A model generated the notes under the pieces. The model searched no databases. It was not told the origin of the DNA and saw only the letters and a list, made by a program, of their open reading frames with translations. From Pseudomonas mosselii (GTDB taxonomy: Bacteria > Pseudomonadota > Gammaproteobacteria > Pseudomonadales > Pseudomonadaceae): a DNA stretch of 64,000 nt. The position numbers and the translations under genes are program-made. The DNA lies in assembly GCF_003205295.1 (NCBI RefSeq), contig NZ_QJRP01000002.1, forward strand, positions 248,001-312,000. The letters run 5' to 3'. Shown piece by piece: positions 1 to 7,174 of the stretch (positions are counted from its first letter, which is position 1; every line of letters begins with the position of its first letter).

Positions 1-908
1 TCGACCGGGTGATCCCGGTGGCGATCCGCCGTTGGCGCAAGAATATCTGGCAGACGCTCAAGAGCGGCGAGTGGAAGGCGTTCAAGCAGCGCCTGCGCGA
101 ACACAAGTACGACCTGGTGATCGACGCCCAGGGCCTGGTCAAGTCGGCCTGGCTGACGCGCTACGTGAAAGCGCCGGTGGCCGGCCTGGACCGCTACTCG
201 GCTCGCGAGGGCTGGGCCAGCCGCTTCTACGACCGACGCCTGTCGGTCGCCGTCGGCCAGCACGCCGTGGAGCGTGTGCGCCAGCTGTTCGCCCTGGCCC
301 TGGCCTACGACCTGCCGGAAGGGCTGGGCGACTACGGGCTGGACCTCAACCGCCTGCAACTGCCGCCTGCCGCGCCTTACGTGGTGTTCCTGCACGGCAC
401 CACCTGGGCCACCAAGCACTGGCCGGAAGCCTACTGGCGCGAGCTGGCCGAGCGCATGGGCCGGCGCAAGCTGCAGGTGATGCTGCCCTGGGGCAACCCG
501 GCGGAGAAGGCCCGTGCCGAGCGCATCGCCCAGGGCTTGAACAACTGCCAGGTGCTCCCCAAGTTGAATCTGGCCGGCGTCGCCCGCGTGCTGGCGGCGG
601 CCAAGGCCTGCGTGGCGGTGGACACCGGCCTCGGCCACCTGGCCGCTGCCCTGGATGTGCCGACCATCTCGCTGTTCGGCCCCACCAACCCTGGTCTGAC
701 TGGCGCCTACGGACGCGCCCAGATCCACCAGGCGAGCGACTTCCCCTGCGCCCCGTGCCTGCAGAAGAAGTGCACCTACAAACCGAGCGCCGAGGACCTG
801 CGCCGGTTCGATCTCAAACGCGAGTGGCCGCTGTGCTTCACTCGCCTGAATCCCGAGCATGTGGCGGGCCGCTTGAGCGCGCTGCTGCTGGCTGAGGATG
901 TTCGTTGA
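1..908 (+). CDS. waaC: Lipopolysaccharide heptosyltransferase I (5' truncated by window edge)
   Basis: Glycosyltransferase family 9 enzyme that adds the first L-glycero-D-manno-heptose to Kdo of the LPS inner core, acting at the cytoplasmic face of the inner membrane. The reading frame is open to the first base of the window, so the N-terminus (about 50 residues by comparison with the family) lies upstream; the GTG at 9 is internal. The visible part carries the C-terminal ADP-heptose-binding region with VDTGLGHLAAALDVPTI followed by LFGPTNP, typical of WaaC/WaaF. The order waaC-waaG-waaP and the ATGA overlap with the next gene support WaaC rather than WaaF. It is translationally coupled to the downstream core genes. 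Confidence 0.93.
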   Translation, partial: DRVIPVAIRRWRKNIWQTLKSGEWKAFKQRLREHKYDLVIDAQGLVKSAWLTRYVKAPVAGLDRYSAREGWASRFYDRRLSVAVGQHAVERVRQLFALALAYDLPEGLGDYGLDLNRLQLPPAAPYVVFLHGTTWATKHWPEAYWRELAERMGRRKLQVMLPWGNPAEKARAERIAQGLNNCQVLPKLNLAGVARVLAAAKACVAVDTGLGHLAAALDVPTISLFGPTNPGLTGAYGRAQIHQASDFPCAPCLQKKCTYKPSAEDLRRFDLKREWPLCFTRLNPEHVAGRLSALLLAEDVR

Positions 909-2032
909 TGCAACTGGCTTTTGTGCTCTACAAGTATTTCCCCTTTGGCGGGCTGCAGCGCGATTTCATGCGCATCGCCCTCGAGTGCCAGCAACGGGGT
1001 CACCAGATCCGCGTGTACACGCTGATCTGGGAAGGTGACATTCCGCCGGGCTTCGAGGTGCTGGTGGCGCCGGTCAAGGCACTGTTCAACCACCGCCGCA
1101 ACGAGAAGCTCAGCGCCTGGATGGAGGCCGACCTGGCCAAGCGTCCGGTCGATCGCCTGATCGGCTTCAACAAGATGCCCGGCCTGGACGTCTACTACGC
1201 CGCCGACGGCTGTTTCGAGGACAAGGCCCAGACCCTGCGCGGCGGTCTGTACCGCCGCTGGGGTCGCTACCGCCATTTCGCCGAGTACGAGCGGGCGGTG
1301 TTCGCCAGGGATGCGCGTACCGAGATCCTGATGATCTCCGAGGTGCAGCAGCCGCTGTTCATCAAGCACTACGGCACCCCCGAGGCGCGCTTCCACCTGC
1401 TGCCGCCGGGTATCTCCCAGGATCGCCGTCGCCCGGCCGACGCCGAGGCCATCCGCGCCGATTTCCGCCAGGAGTTCGGCTTGGCCGACGATGAGCTGCT
1501 GCTGGTGCAGATCGGCTCAGGCTTCAAGACCAAAGGCGTGGACCGCAGCCTCAAAGCCCTGGCGGCGTTGCCGTCGGCCCTGCGCAAGCGTACGAAGCTG
1601 ATGGTCATCGGCCAGGACGACCCCAAGCTGTTCCAGGTGCAGAGCGCGGCGCTCGGCCTGGGCGAGCAGGTGCAGTTCCTCAAGGGCCGCAGCGACATTC
1701 CGCGTTTCCTGCTCGGTGCCGACCTGCTGATCCACCCGGCCTACAACGAGAACACCGGCACCGTGCTGCTCGAAGCGCTGGTCGCCGGGTTGCCGGTGCT
1801 GGTGTCCAAGGTCTGCGGCTATGCCCACTACATCGCCGAGGCTGAAAGTGGCCTGGTGCTGGACGAGCCGTTCGAGCAGGAGCAGTTGAACCGCTACCTG
1901 CAACGCATGCTCGAAGACGCCGGGGCTCGCGCGGCCTGGTCGGACAACGGTGTGGCCTTCGCCGAGACCGCCGACCTGTACAGCATGCCGCAGCATGCCG
2001 CCGACGTGATCCTCGGTCAGGAGACCGCATGA
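908..2032 (+). CDS. waaG: LPS core glucosyltransferase I, GT4 family
   Basis: Family 4 glycosyltransferase that adds the first hexose to heptose II of the LPS core, at the inner face of the cytoplasmic membrane. It is 374 residues, the normal length for WaaG. The N-terminus LAFVLYKYFPFGGLQRD matches WaaG, and the C-terminal donor-site motif ENTGTVLLEALVAGLPVL holds the E-x7-E pair. I chose the ATG at 908, which overlaps the waaC stop as ATGA; the TTG at 905 adds only one residue. The stop overlaps the waaP start by 4 bases, so the genes are translated as one operon. Confidence 0.95.
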   Translation: MQLAFVLYKYFPFGGLQRDFMRIALECQQRGHQIRVYTLIWEGDIPPGFEVLVAPVKALFNHRRNEKLSAWMEADLAKRPVDRLIGFNKMPGLDVYYAADGCFEDKAQTLRGGLYRRWGRYRHFAEYERAVFARDARTEILMISEVQQPLFIKHYGTPEARFHLLPPGISQDRRRPADAEAIRADFRQEFGLADDELLLVQIGSGFKTKGVDRSLKALAALPSALRKRTKLMVIGQDDPKLFQVQSAALGLGEQVQFLKGRSDIPRFLLGADLLIHPAYNENTGTVLLEALVAGLPVLVSKVCGYAHYIAEAESGLVLDEPFEQEQLNRYLQRMLEDAGARAAWSDNGVAFAETADLYSMPQHAADVILGQETA

Positions 2033-2835
2033 AGCTGATACTGGCCGAACCGTTCAAGCGCCTGTGGGCCGGGCGCGATCCCTTCGAGGCCGTCGAGGCC
2101 CTGCAAGGCGAGGTGTACCGCGAGCTGGAAGGCCGTCGCACCCTGCGCACCGAGGTCGATGGCGCGGGCTTCTTCGTCAAGATCCACCGCGGCATCGGCT
2201 GGGGCGAGATCTGCAAGAACCTGTTCAGCGCCAAGCTGCCGGTGCTCGGTGCCGGCCAGGAGTGGCGGGCCATCCAGCGCCTGCATGAAGCCGGCGTGCC
2301 GACCATGACCGCGGTGGCCTACGGCGAACGCGGCGGCAACCCGGCCACCCAGCACTCGTTCATCGTTACCGAGGAACTGGCGCCGACCGTCAGCCTGGAA
2401 GACTTCAGCATCGACTGGGTGAAGCAGCCGCCAGCGCCGCGCCTGAAGCGCGCGCTGATCGCCGAAGTGGCGAAGATGACCGGTGGCATGCACCGCGCCG
2501 GGGTCAACCACCGCGACTGCTACATTTGCCACTTCCTGCTGCACACCGATCGCCCGGTGACCCCGGACGATTTCAAACTGTCGGTGATCGACCTGCACCG
2601 CGCCCAGACCCGGGCGAAGATTACCCGTCGCTGGCGCGACAAGGACCTGGCCGCCCTTTACTTCTCGGCCCTGGACATCGGCCTGACCCGTCGCGACAAG
2701 CTGCGTTTCCTGCGGGGCTACTTCCAGCGCCCGTTGCGCCAGGTCCTCAAGGACGAGGCCGCATTGCTCGCCTGGCTGGAGCGCAAGGCGCAGAAACTCT
2801 ATGACCGCAAGCAACGCTATGGGGACGCACTCTGA
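2029..2835 (+). CDS. waaP: LPS core heptose I kinase
   Basis: Kinase-fold enzyme (RfaP/WaaP family) that phosphorylates heptose I of the LPS inner core. In P. aeruginosa this modification is needed for outer-membrane integrity. It is 268 residues, as expected. It opens with LAEPFKRLWAGRDPFEAVEALQ, has the catalytic-loop motif HRDCYICHFLL at about residue 163, and VIDLHRAQ at about 186 in place of the kinase DFG. The start overlaps waaG by 4 bases and the stop overlaps the next kinase gene by one base. Confidence 0.95.
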   Translation: MKLILAEPFKRLWAGRDPFEAVEALQGEVYRELEGRRTLRTEVDGAGFFVKIHRGIGWGEICKNLFSAKLPVLGAGQEWRAIQRLHEAGVPTMTAVAYGERGGNPATQHSFIVTEELAPTVSLEDFSIDWVKQPPAPRLKRALIAEVAKMTGGMHRAGVNHRDCYICHFLLHTDRPVTPDDFKLSVIDLHRAQTRAKITRRWRDKDLAALYFSALDIGLTRRDKLRFLRGYFQRPLRQVLKDEAALLAWLERKAQKLYDRKQRYGDAL

Positions 2836-3569
2836 TGGCGGGTTGGACACTGGCGCCGGGCTATGAACATCTGGCGGCGGACTTCGGCAGTCTGGACGCG
2901 GTATTCGCGCTGCAAGGCGAGCACCTGACCCGCGACCCGCTCAGCGAGGTCATCCGCGTTCTGCGTGACGGCGTGTATTACTACGTCAAGCGCTATACCG
3001 GTGCCGGCAAGCACATGCGTCGCTACCTGGGGCGTCCCCGGATCAAGGCTGAGTGGCAGAACCTCAAGCAATTCGCCAAATGGGGCATCCCGACAGCCGA
3101 AGTGGTCGCCTGGGGTCTGGAGCGCAATGGCCTGGCGTTCGGTCGGGGGGCGATGATTACCCGTGAACTGCCGCAGACCGAAGACCTGTCGGCGCTGGCC
3201 GAGCGCCATGACGCCCGTCTGGCCGACCGCGCCTGGGTCGACCATCTCAGCCGTCAGCTGGCCCGCCACACCCGGGTGATGCACGAGCATCGTTTCGCCC
3301 ACAATGACCTGAAATGGCGCAACCTGCTGGTCGATGACCAGGGCACGCTATTCTTCATCGACTGCCCGACGGGCGACTTCTGGCGTGGCTTCATGTGGCG
3401 ACACCGGATGATCAAGGACCTGGCGTGCCTGGACAAGGTGGCCAAGTACCACCTGTCGGCGACCCAGCGTCTGCGCTTCTACCTGCAATACCGTGGTCGC
3501 GACCGCCTCAATGGCCGCGACAAGAAGCGCATTCGCCAGGTGCTCAGATTTTTCGAGGGAAGGGAATGA
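2835..3569 (+). CDS. LPS kinase-family protein (WapP-like)
   Basis: A second kinase-fold LPS-core protein of 244 residues. It has an N-terminal ATP-site lysine region (VYYYVKRYTG), a catalytic loop FAHNDLKWRNLL at about residue 155 (the HND-x4-N form) and a metal-binding FIDCPTGD at about 175. By position it corresponds to the gene after waaP in P. aeruginosa, which I recall as wapP and linked to inner-core heptose phosphorylation; the symbol is not certain. Its ATG shares one base with the waaP stop codon, and its own stop lies inside the start of the next gene. Confidence 0.85.
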   Translation: MAGWTLAPGYEHLAADFGSLDAVFALQGEHLTRDPLSEVIRVLRDGVYYYVKRYTGAGKHMRRYLGRPRIKAEWQNLKQFAKWGIPTAEVVAWGLERNGLAFGRGAMITRELPQTEDLSALAERHDARLADRAWVDHLSRQLARHTRVMHEHRFAHNDLKWRNLLVDDQGTLFFIDCPTGDFWRGFMWRHRMIKDLACLDKVAKYHLSATQRLRFYLQYRGRDRLNGRDKKRIRQVLRFFEGRE

Positions 3570-4318
3570 CCGATTACCTGGCCAGTGCCGACCAGGCACT
3601 GCTGCAACGCCACGGCCTGGGCGACTTCGAGGCGCTCTGGGCGCTGCAGCTGGATGCCGTGGACGAACCCAACACCGGTCGTGGCGGTTGGAGCAGCGTG
3701 TTTCGCCTGGAGCTCGAGGGCAAGGGGTTCTATCTCAAGCGCCAGAGCGATTACTTCACCCGCAGTCTGCAGCGGCCCTTCGGCGAGCCGACCTTCGCTC
3801 GCGAGTTTCGCAACATCAGCCGCTACCAGAAGCTCGATATCCCCGCCCTGCAGGCGGTGTTCTATGGCGAGCGCAAGCAGGGTGGTGAGCACCGGGCCAT
3901 CCTCATGACCCGGGCGCTGGACGAGTGGACCGATCTCGAGCAACTGCTCGGCCACTGGCCGCAGATGGACGCGCTGCAGCGCCAAGGTATCCTCCAGGCT
4001 TGCGGCCGGCTGGCCCGCACCCTGCACGCCGCCGGACAGATGCACGGTTGCTTCTACCCCAAGCATATCTTCCTGCGTGAGCGCCGCGAGGGCTGGCAGG
4101 CCCAGCTGATCGACCTGGAAAAGACCCGACCGTTGCTGTTCGGCATGCGTGACCGGGTCAAGGACCTGGAGCCGCTGCTGCGCCGCGCCCGAGTCTGGGA
4201 CGGCGCGGATGTGCGCGTGCTGCTGGCGGCCTACCTGGAGCAACCGACGGACAGCGCCCTGGTATCCACCTGGCTGCAACGCCTGACCCAACGTCGTCGC
4301 CACAAAGAGGCCCGCTGA
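3566..4318 (+). CDS. LPS kinase-family protein, third kinase of the core operon
   Basis: A 250-residue member of the LPS kinase (Kdo/InaA-type) family. The N-terminal part has GRGGWSSVFRLELEGKGFYLKRQSDY, a glycine-rich loop followed by a candidate ATP-site lysine. The catalytic loop is diverged: MHGCFYPKHIFL stands where HGDLHPxN is expected, followed by LIDLEKTRP. The standard catalytic Asp of the HxD motif is therefore not obvious, and activity is uncertain. I start at the ATG at 3566, which overlaps the previous stop (ATGA) and follows an AGGGA Shine-Dalgarno. The open frame continues upstream but only as a shadow of the preceding gene. Confidence 0.82.
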   Translation: MTDYLASADQALLQRHGLGDFEALWALQLDAVDEPNTGRGGWSSVFRLELEGKGFYLKRQSDYFTRSLQRPFGEPTFAREFRNISRYQKLDIPALQAVFYGERKQGGEHRAILMTRALDEWTDLEQLLGHWPQMDALQRQGILQACGRLARTLHAAGQMHGCFYPKHIFLRERREGWQAQLIDLEKTRPLLFGMRDRVKDLEPLLRRARVWDGADVRVLLAAYLEQPTDSALVSTWLQRLTQRRRHKEAR

Positions 4319-5760
4319 TGCGCCTGTCCGAATTGAAGGCGGCCGGGCGCAGCCCGAGCCTGCCACTGACCGTCACCCTTGCCGACGCCGCAGGCAGCGC
4401 CGACCTGCAGCTGCTCAGCCTGTTGCGCGTGCTGCCGGGCCAGCGTTATGTCGGCGCGGGTATCTGGCGTGGCACCAAGGTGTTGGCCAAGTTGCTGGTC
4501 GGCGGCAATGCCGCCCGGCATTTCCAGCGCGAGCGCGATGGCGCCCTGCTGATGGCCGAACAAGGCCTGACCACCCCGCGCCTGCTGGCCGATGGCCTGA
4601 AAGAAGGCGAAGGCGGCTGGGTATTGTTCGAATACCTCGACCATGCCGAGAGTCTGGGCGACGCCTGGGCCCGGGTGGAGCAACTGCCGATGCTGGCCGA
4701 CGAGCAGCACCTGGTGCTGGGCGAGGCCCTCACCGCCGTGGCGCAGATGCACGCCAAGGGCCTGTGGCAGGAAGACCTGCACCTGGACAACCTGCTGCGC
4801 CAGGACGGCCAGCTGTACCTGATCGATGGCGCCGGCATCAAGGCCGAGACCCCCGGCCAGCAGCTGTCGCGCCAGCGCGTGCTGGAGAACCTCGGGGTGT
4901 TCTTCGCCCAGTTGCCCAAGCGCCTGGAGCCGTTCATCGAAGAAGCGCTGGTGCACTACGTGCTGGCCAACGCCGAGCACGCGCTGCCGCTGGAAGCGCT
5001 GCACAAGCAGGTGGACAAGGTGCGCGCCTGGCGCCTCAAGGATTACCTGGACAAGGCCGGCCGCGAATGTACGCTGTTCAGCGTCGAGCGCAACCTGTCC
5101 GGGCTGCGGGCGATTCGCCGCAACGAGGTCGAAGCGATGCGCCCGGTGCTGGAGCAGGCTGATGCGCTGATCGACCAGGGCCACCTGTACAAGACCGGTG
5201 GCGCGGCCAGCGTGGCGCGTATCGAGGTGGCCGGGCGCAAGCTGGTGCTCAAGCGCTACAACATCAAGAACACCGCCCACTGGTTCAAGCGCTTCTGGCG
5301 CCCGAGCCGGGCCTGGCATTCGTGGATCGAGGGCCACCGCCTGGCGTTCCTCGACATCGCCACACCTCGGCCCCTGGCGGTGCTGGAGCAGCGGGTGATG
5401 GGGCTGCGCAGCACGGCCTACCTGGTGACCGAGTACGCCGACGGGCCGGACCTGATCGAGTGTTTCGCGCCCTACGTGCAAAGCGGCGAGGCGCCCGACG
5501 AGCAGGTCGAGGCCCTGGTGCGGGTGATGCAGCAGCTGATCCGCGAGCGCATCAGCCATGGCGACTTCAAGGGCCACAACCTGTTCTGGCAGGACGGCCA
5601 ATGGTCGCTGATCGACCTTGACGCCATGTGCCAGCACGCCACCCAGCTCAGCTTCGCCCCGGCCTTCGCCCGGGACCGGGCGCGGCTGCTGCGCAACTGG
5701 CCGAGTGGCAGCGCGCTGCACCAGCGATTGGACCAGGTGTTGCCGCGCTTGGCTGTCTGA
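4318..5760 (+). CDS. Tandem LPS kinase-fold protein (InaA-type, two kinase lobes)
   Basis: A 480-residue protein that reads as two kinase-like units in one chain. The first has a candidate catalytic loop WQEDLHLDNLL at about residue 149 and LIDGAGIK at about 167. The second has ISHGDFKGHNLFW at about 417 and LIDLDAM at about 433, a much better match to an active HGD-x4-N/D site. The ATP-site lysine of the second unit is probably in KLVLKRYN at about 309. It is the last gene of the waa operon and starts one base inside the preceding stop. The family is linked to LPS-core phosphorylation in Pseudomonas, but the substrate is not known from the sequence. Confidence 0.82.
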   Translation: MRLSELKAAGRSPSLPLTVTLADAAGSADLQLLSLLRVLPGQRYVGAGIWRGTKVLAKLLVGGNAARHFQRERDGALLMAEQGLTTPRLLADGLKEGEGGWVLFEYLDHAESLGDAWARVEQLPMLADEQHLVLGEALTAVAQMHAKGLWQEDLHLDNLLRQDGQLYLIDGAGIKAETPGQQLSRQRVLENLGVFFAQLPKRLEPFIEEALVHYVLANAEHALPLEALHKQVDKVRAWRLKDYLDKAGRECTLFSVERNLSGLRAIRRNEVEAMRPVLEQADALIDQGHLYKTGGAASVARIEVAGRKLVLKRYNIKNTAHWFKRFWRPSRAWHSWIEGHRLAFLDIATPRPLAVLEQRVMGLRSTAYLVTEYADGPDLIECFAPYVQSGEAPDEQVEALVRVMQQLIRERISHGDFKGHNLFWQDGQWSLIDLDAMCQHATQLSFAPAFARDRARLLRNWPSGSALHQRLDQVLPRLAV

Positions 5761-5772
5761 GTGACGGGCAGC

Positions 5773-5949
5773 CTAGCGCCGCCAGAACCCACTCAGGCCC
5801 AGGCCGGCTGAAACACCGAGCCCTATCCAGGCCAGCACATCCCACATTCCATCCCCGAGCAGTGCGGCAAACAGCCCGGCCGCACTGAGCATGGCGATCA
5901 ACGCCGGCCAGGCGAAGATCCTGCTGGTGCTTTGCGACTTGTGGCTCAT
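5773..5949 (-). CDS. Small two-helix membrane protein of the iron-uptake operon
   Basis: A 58-residue protein (MSHKSQSTSRIF...) with two hydrophobic segments, about residues 12-30 and 34-54, and a short basic C-terminus (GFWRR). Its ATG overlaps the stop codon of the PepSY gene as ATGA, so it is almost certainly co-translated with it. I do not recognise a named family. By context it is an inner-membrane accessory of the ferri-siderophore uptake locus. The frame continues upstream by 13 codons, but the coupled ATG is the better start. The gene is convergent with the waa operon, with only 12 bases between their stops. Confidence 0.7.
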   Translation of the reverse strand: MSHKSQSTSRIFAWPALIAMLSAAGLFAALLGDGMWDVLAWIGLGVSAGLGLSGFWRR

Positions 5950-7058
5950 GTCCGCACCTCCCGTGGCTTGCGTTGCTTGCCCCACCACAGGTACAGGCCG
6001 CTGCCCAGCACGATGATGGTCAGCACATCGAGCACGGCCCAGAGGATCTGCATGGGTCGGCCGCCGTAGTCGCCGAAGTGCAGGGGCTGCGACAGGCCCA
6101 TGGCGTCCATGTACCAGGGGCGCTCGCCCACGGCGGTCACTTCCAGGGTGCGCGCATCGATCAGTATCGGCGTGAACAGGTGCGAGGTCAGGTTCGTGGC
6201 GCCATTCATGAACACCGCATAGTGGTGCTCGCTGGAGAAGCGCGTGCCGGGGAAGGCGATGAAGTCCGGGCGCATGCCGGGCGCGGCCTGTTCGGCGATC
6301 TTCAGCAGCTGCGTGGCCGGAGCGCGCTCGGTGAGCGGCGGTGCGTCTCGGTAGGGTGCGACCATGGCCGCCAGGCTGTCGTTGCGCCAGGCGGCGATCA
6401 CCAGGTCGGACAGGGCGCTGATCACCCCGGTGACGCCGACCACCAGGGCCCAGGTCAGGGTGACCACGCCGATCAGGTTGTGCAGGTCCAGCCAGCGCAG
6501 GCGTCGTGACTTGTCGTGGCGGACCGTGGCGAAGCGCAGACGACGCATGAACGGTGCGTAGAGCACGGTGCCGGAGACGATGGCGACAATGAACAGCACG
6601 CCCATGAACGCCAGCAGCAGCTTGCCGGGCAACCCGGCGAACATGTCCACATGCAGGCGCAGCATCAGCATCATGAAACCGCCGTTGGCCGCCGGCATGG
6701 CCACGGCCTCGCCAGTGCGCGCATCAAGCATGAAGGTGTGCGAATCGTCGGGGTGGGTGCCGGCGGTGGCGGCCATGATCGCCACCACGCCGTTGGGCTC
6801 GTCGTCTTCATAGCCGAAGTACTGCATCACCTCGCCGGGGCGGTGCTGTTCGGCCTTGAGCACCAGCTGCTGCAGGTCCAGGTGCGGGGTGTCGGCTGGC
6901 ATCTCGCGCAGCTCTGGCGCGTCGCCGAGCAGGTGCTCCAGTTCGTGGTGGAAGATCAGCGGCAGGCCGGTGAGGGCGAGCAGCAACAGGAACAGCGTGC
7001 AGACCAGGCTGCTCCAGGTGTGGATCGCTGACCAGCGGCGGATGGTTTGGCTTTTCAT
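5946..7058 (-). CDS. PepSY-domain iron-regulated membrane protein
   Basis: A 370-residue PepSY-associated transmembrane protein. It has an N-terminal membrane anchor (TWSSLVCTLFLLLLALTGLP), an extracytoplasmic region, then helices near residues 140-165, 195-220 and the C-terminus (VLDVLTIIVLGSGLYLWWGK). Family members are often encoded next to TonB-dependent siderophore receptors and some reduce ferric siderophores in the periplasm; that role is inferred here. The ATG at 7058 has AAGGAG five bases upstream, whereas the GTG at 7061 would leave only two bases, so ATG was chosen. A 98-bp REP palindrome separates it from the upstream receptor gene. Confidence 0.88.
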   Translation of the reverse strand: MKSQTIRRWSAIHTWSSLVCTLFLLLLALTGLPLIFHHELEHLLGDAPELREMPADTPHLDLQQLVLKAEQHRPGEVMQYFGYEDDEPNGVVAIMAATAGTHPDDSHTFMLDARTGEAVAMPAANGGFMMLMLRLHVDMFAGLPGKLLLAFMGVLFIVAIVSGTVLYAPFMRRLRFATVRHDKSRRLRWLDLHNLIGVVTLTWALVVGVTGVISALSDLVIAAWRNDSLAAMVAPYRDAPPLTERAPATQLLKIAEQAAPGMRPDFIAFPGTRFSSEHHYAVFMNGATNLTSHLFTPILIDARTLEVTAVGERPWYMDAMGLSQPLHFGDYGGRPMQILWAVLDVLTIIVLGSGLYLWWGKQRKPREVRT

Positions 7059-7072
7059 CACGGCTCCTTACG

Positions 7073-7170
7073 CCATCGCGGGGCAAGTCGCATCGGCGCA
7101 CCGCCGCTCCCACGCCGAGACAGAACGGCGTGGGAGCGGCGGTGCGCCGATGCGACTTGCCCCGCGATGG
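7073..7170. repeat. REP palindrome with perfect 44-nt arms
   Basis: The left arm 7073-7116 and right arm 7127-7170 are exact reverse complements over 44 nt, around a 10-nt loop. The arms contain the core CGGGGCAAGTCGCATCGGCG and CGCTCCCAC. It belongs to the GGGGCAAG/CGCTCCCAC family of Pseudomonas REP elements seen elsewhere in the window. It sits between the receptor gene and the PepSY gene of one operon and could act as a transcription or mRNA-decay barrier between them. Confidence 0.9.
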
Positions 7171-7174
7171 GGGT

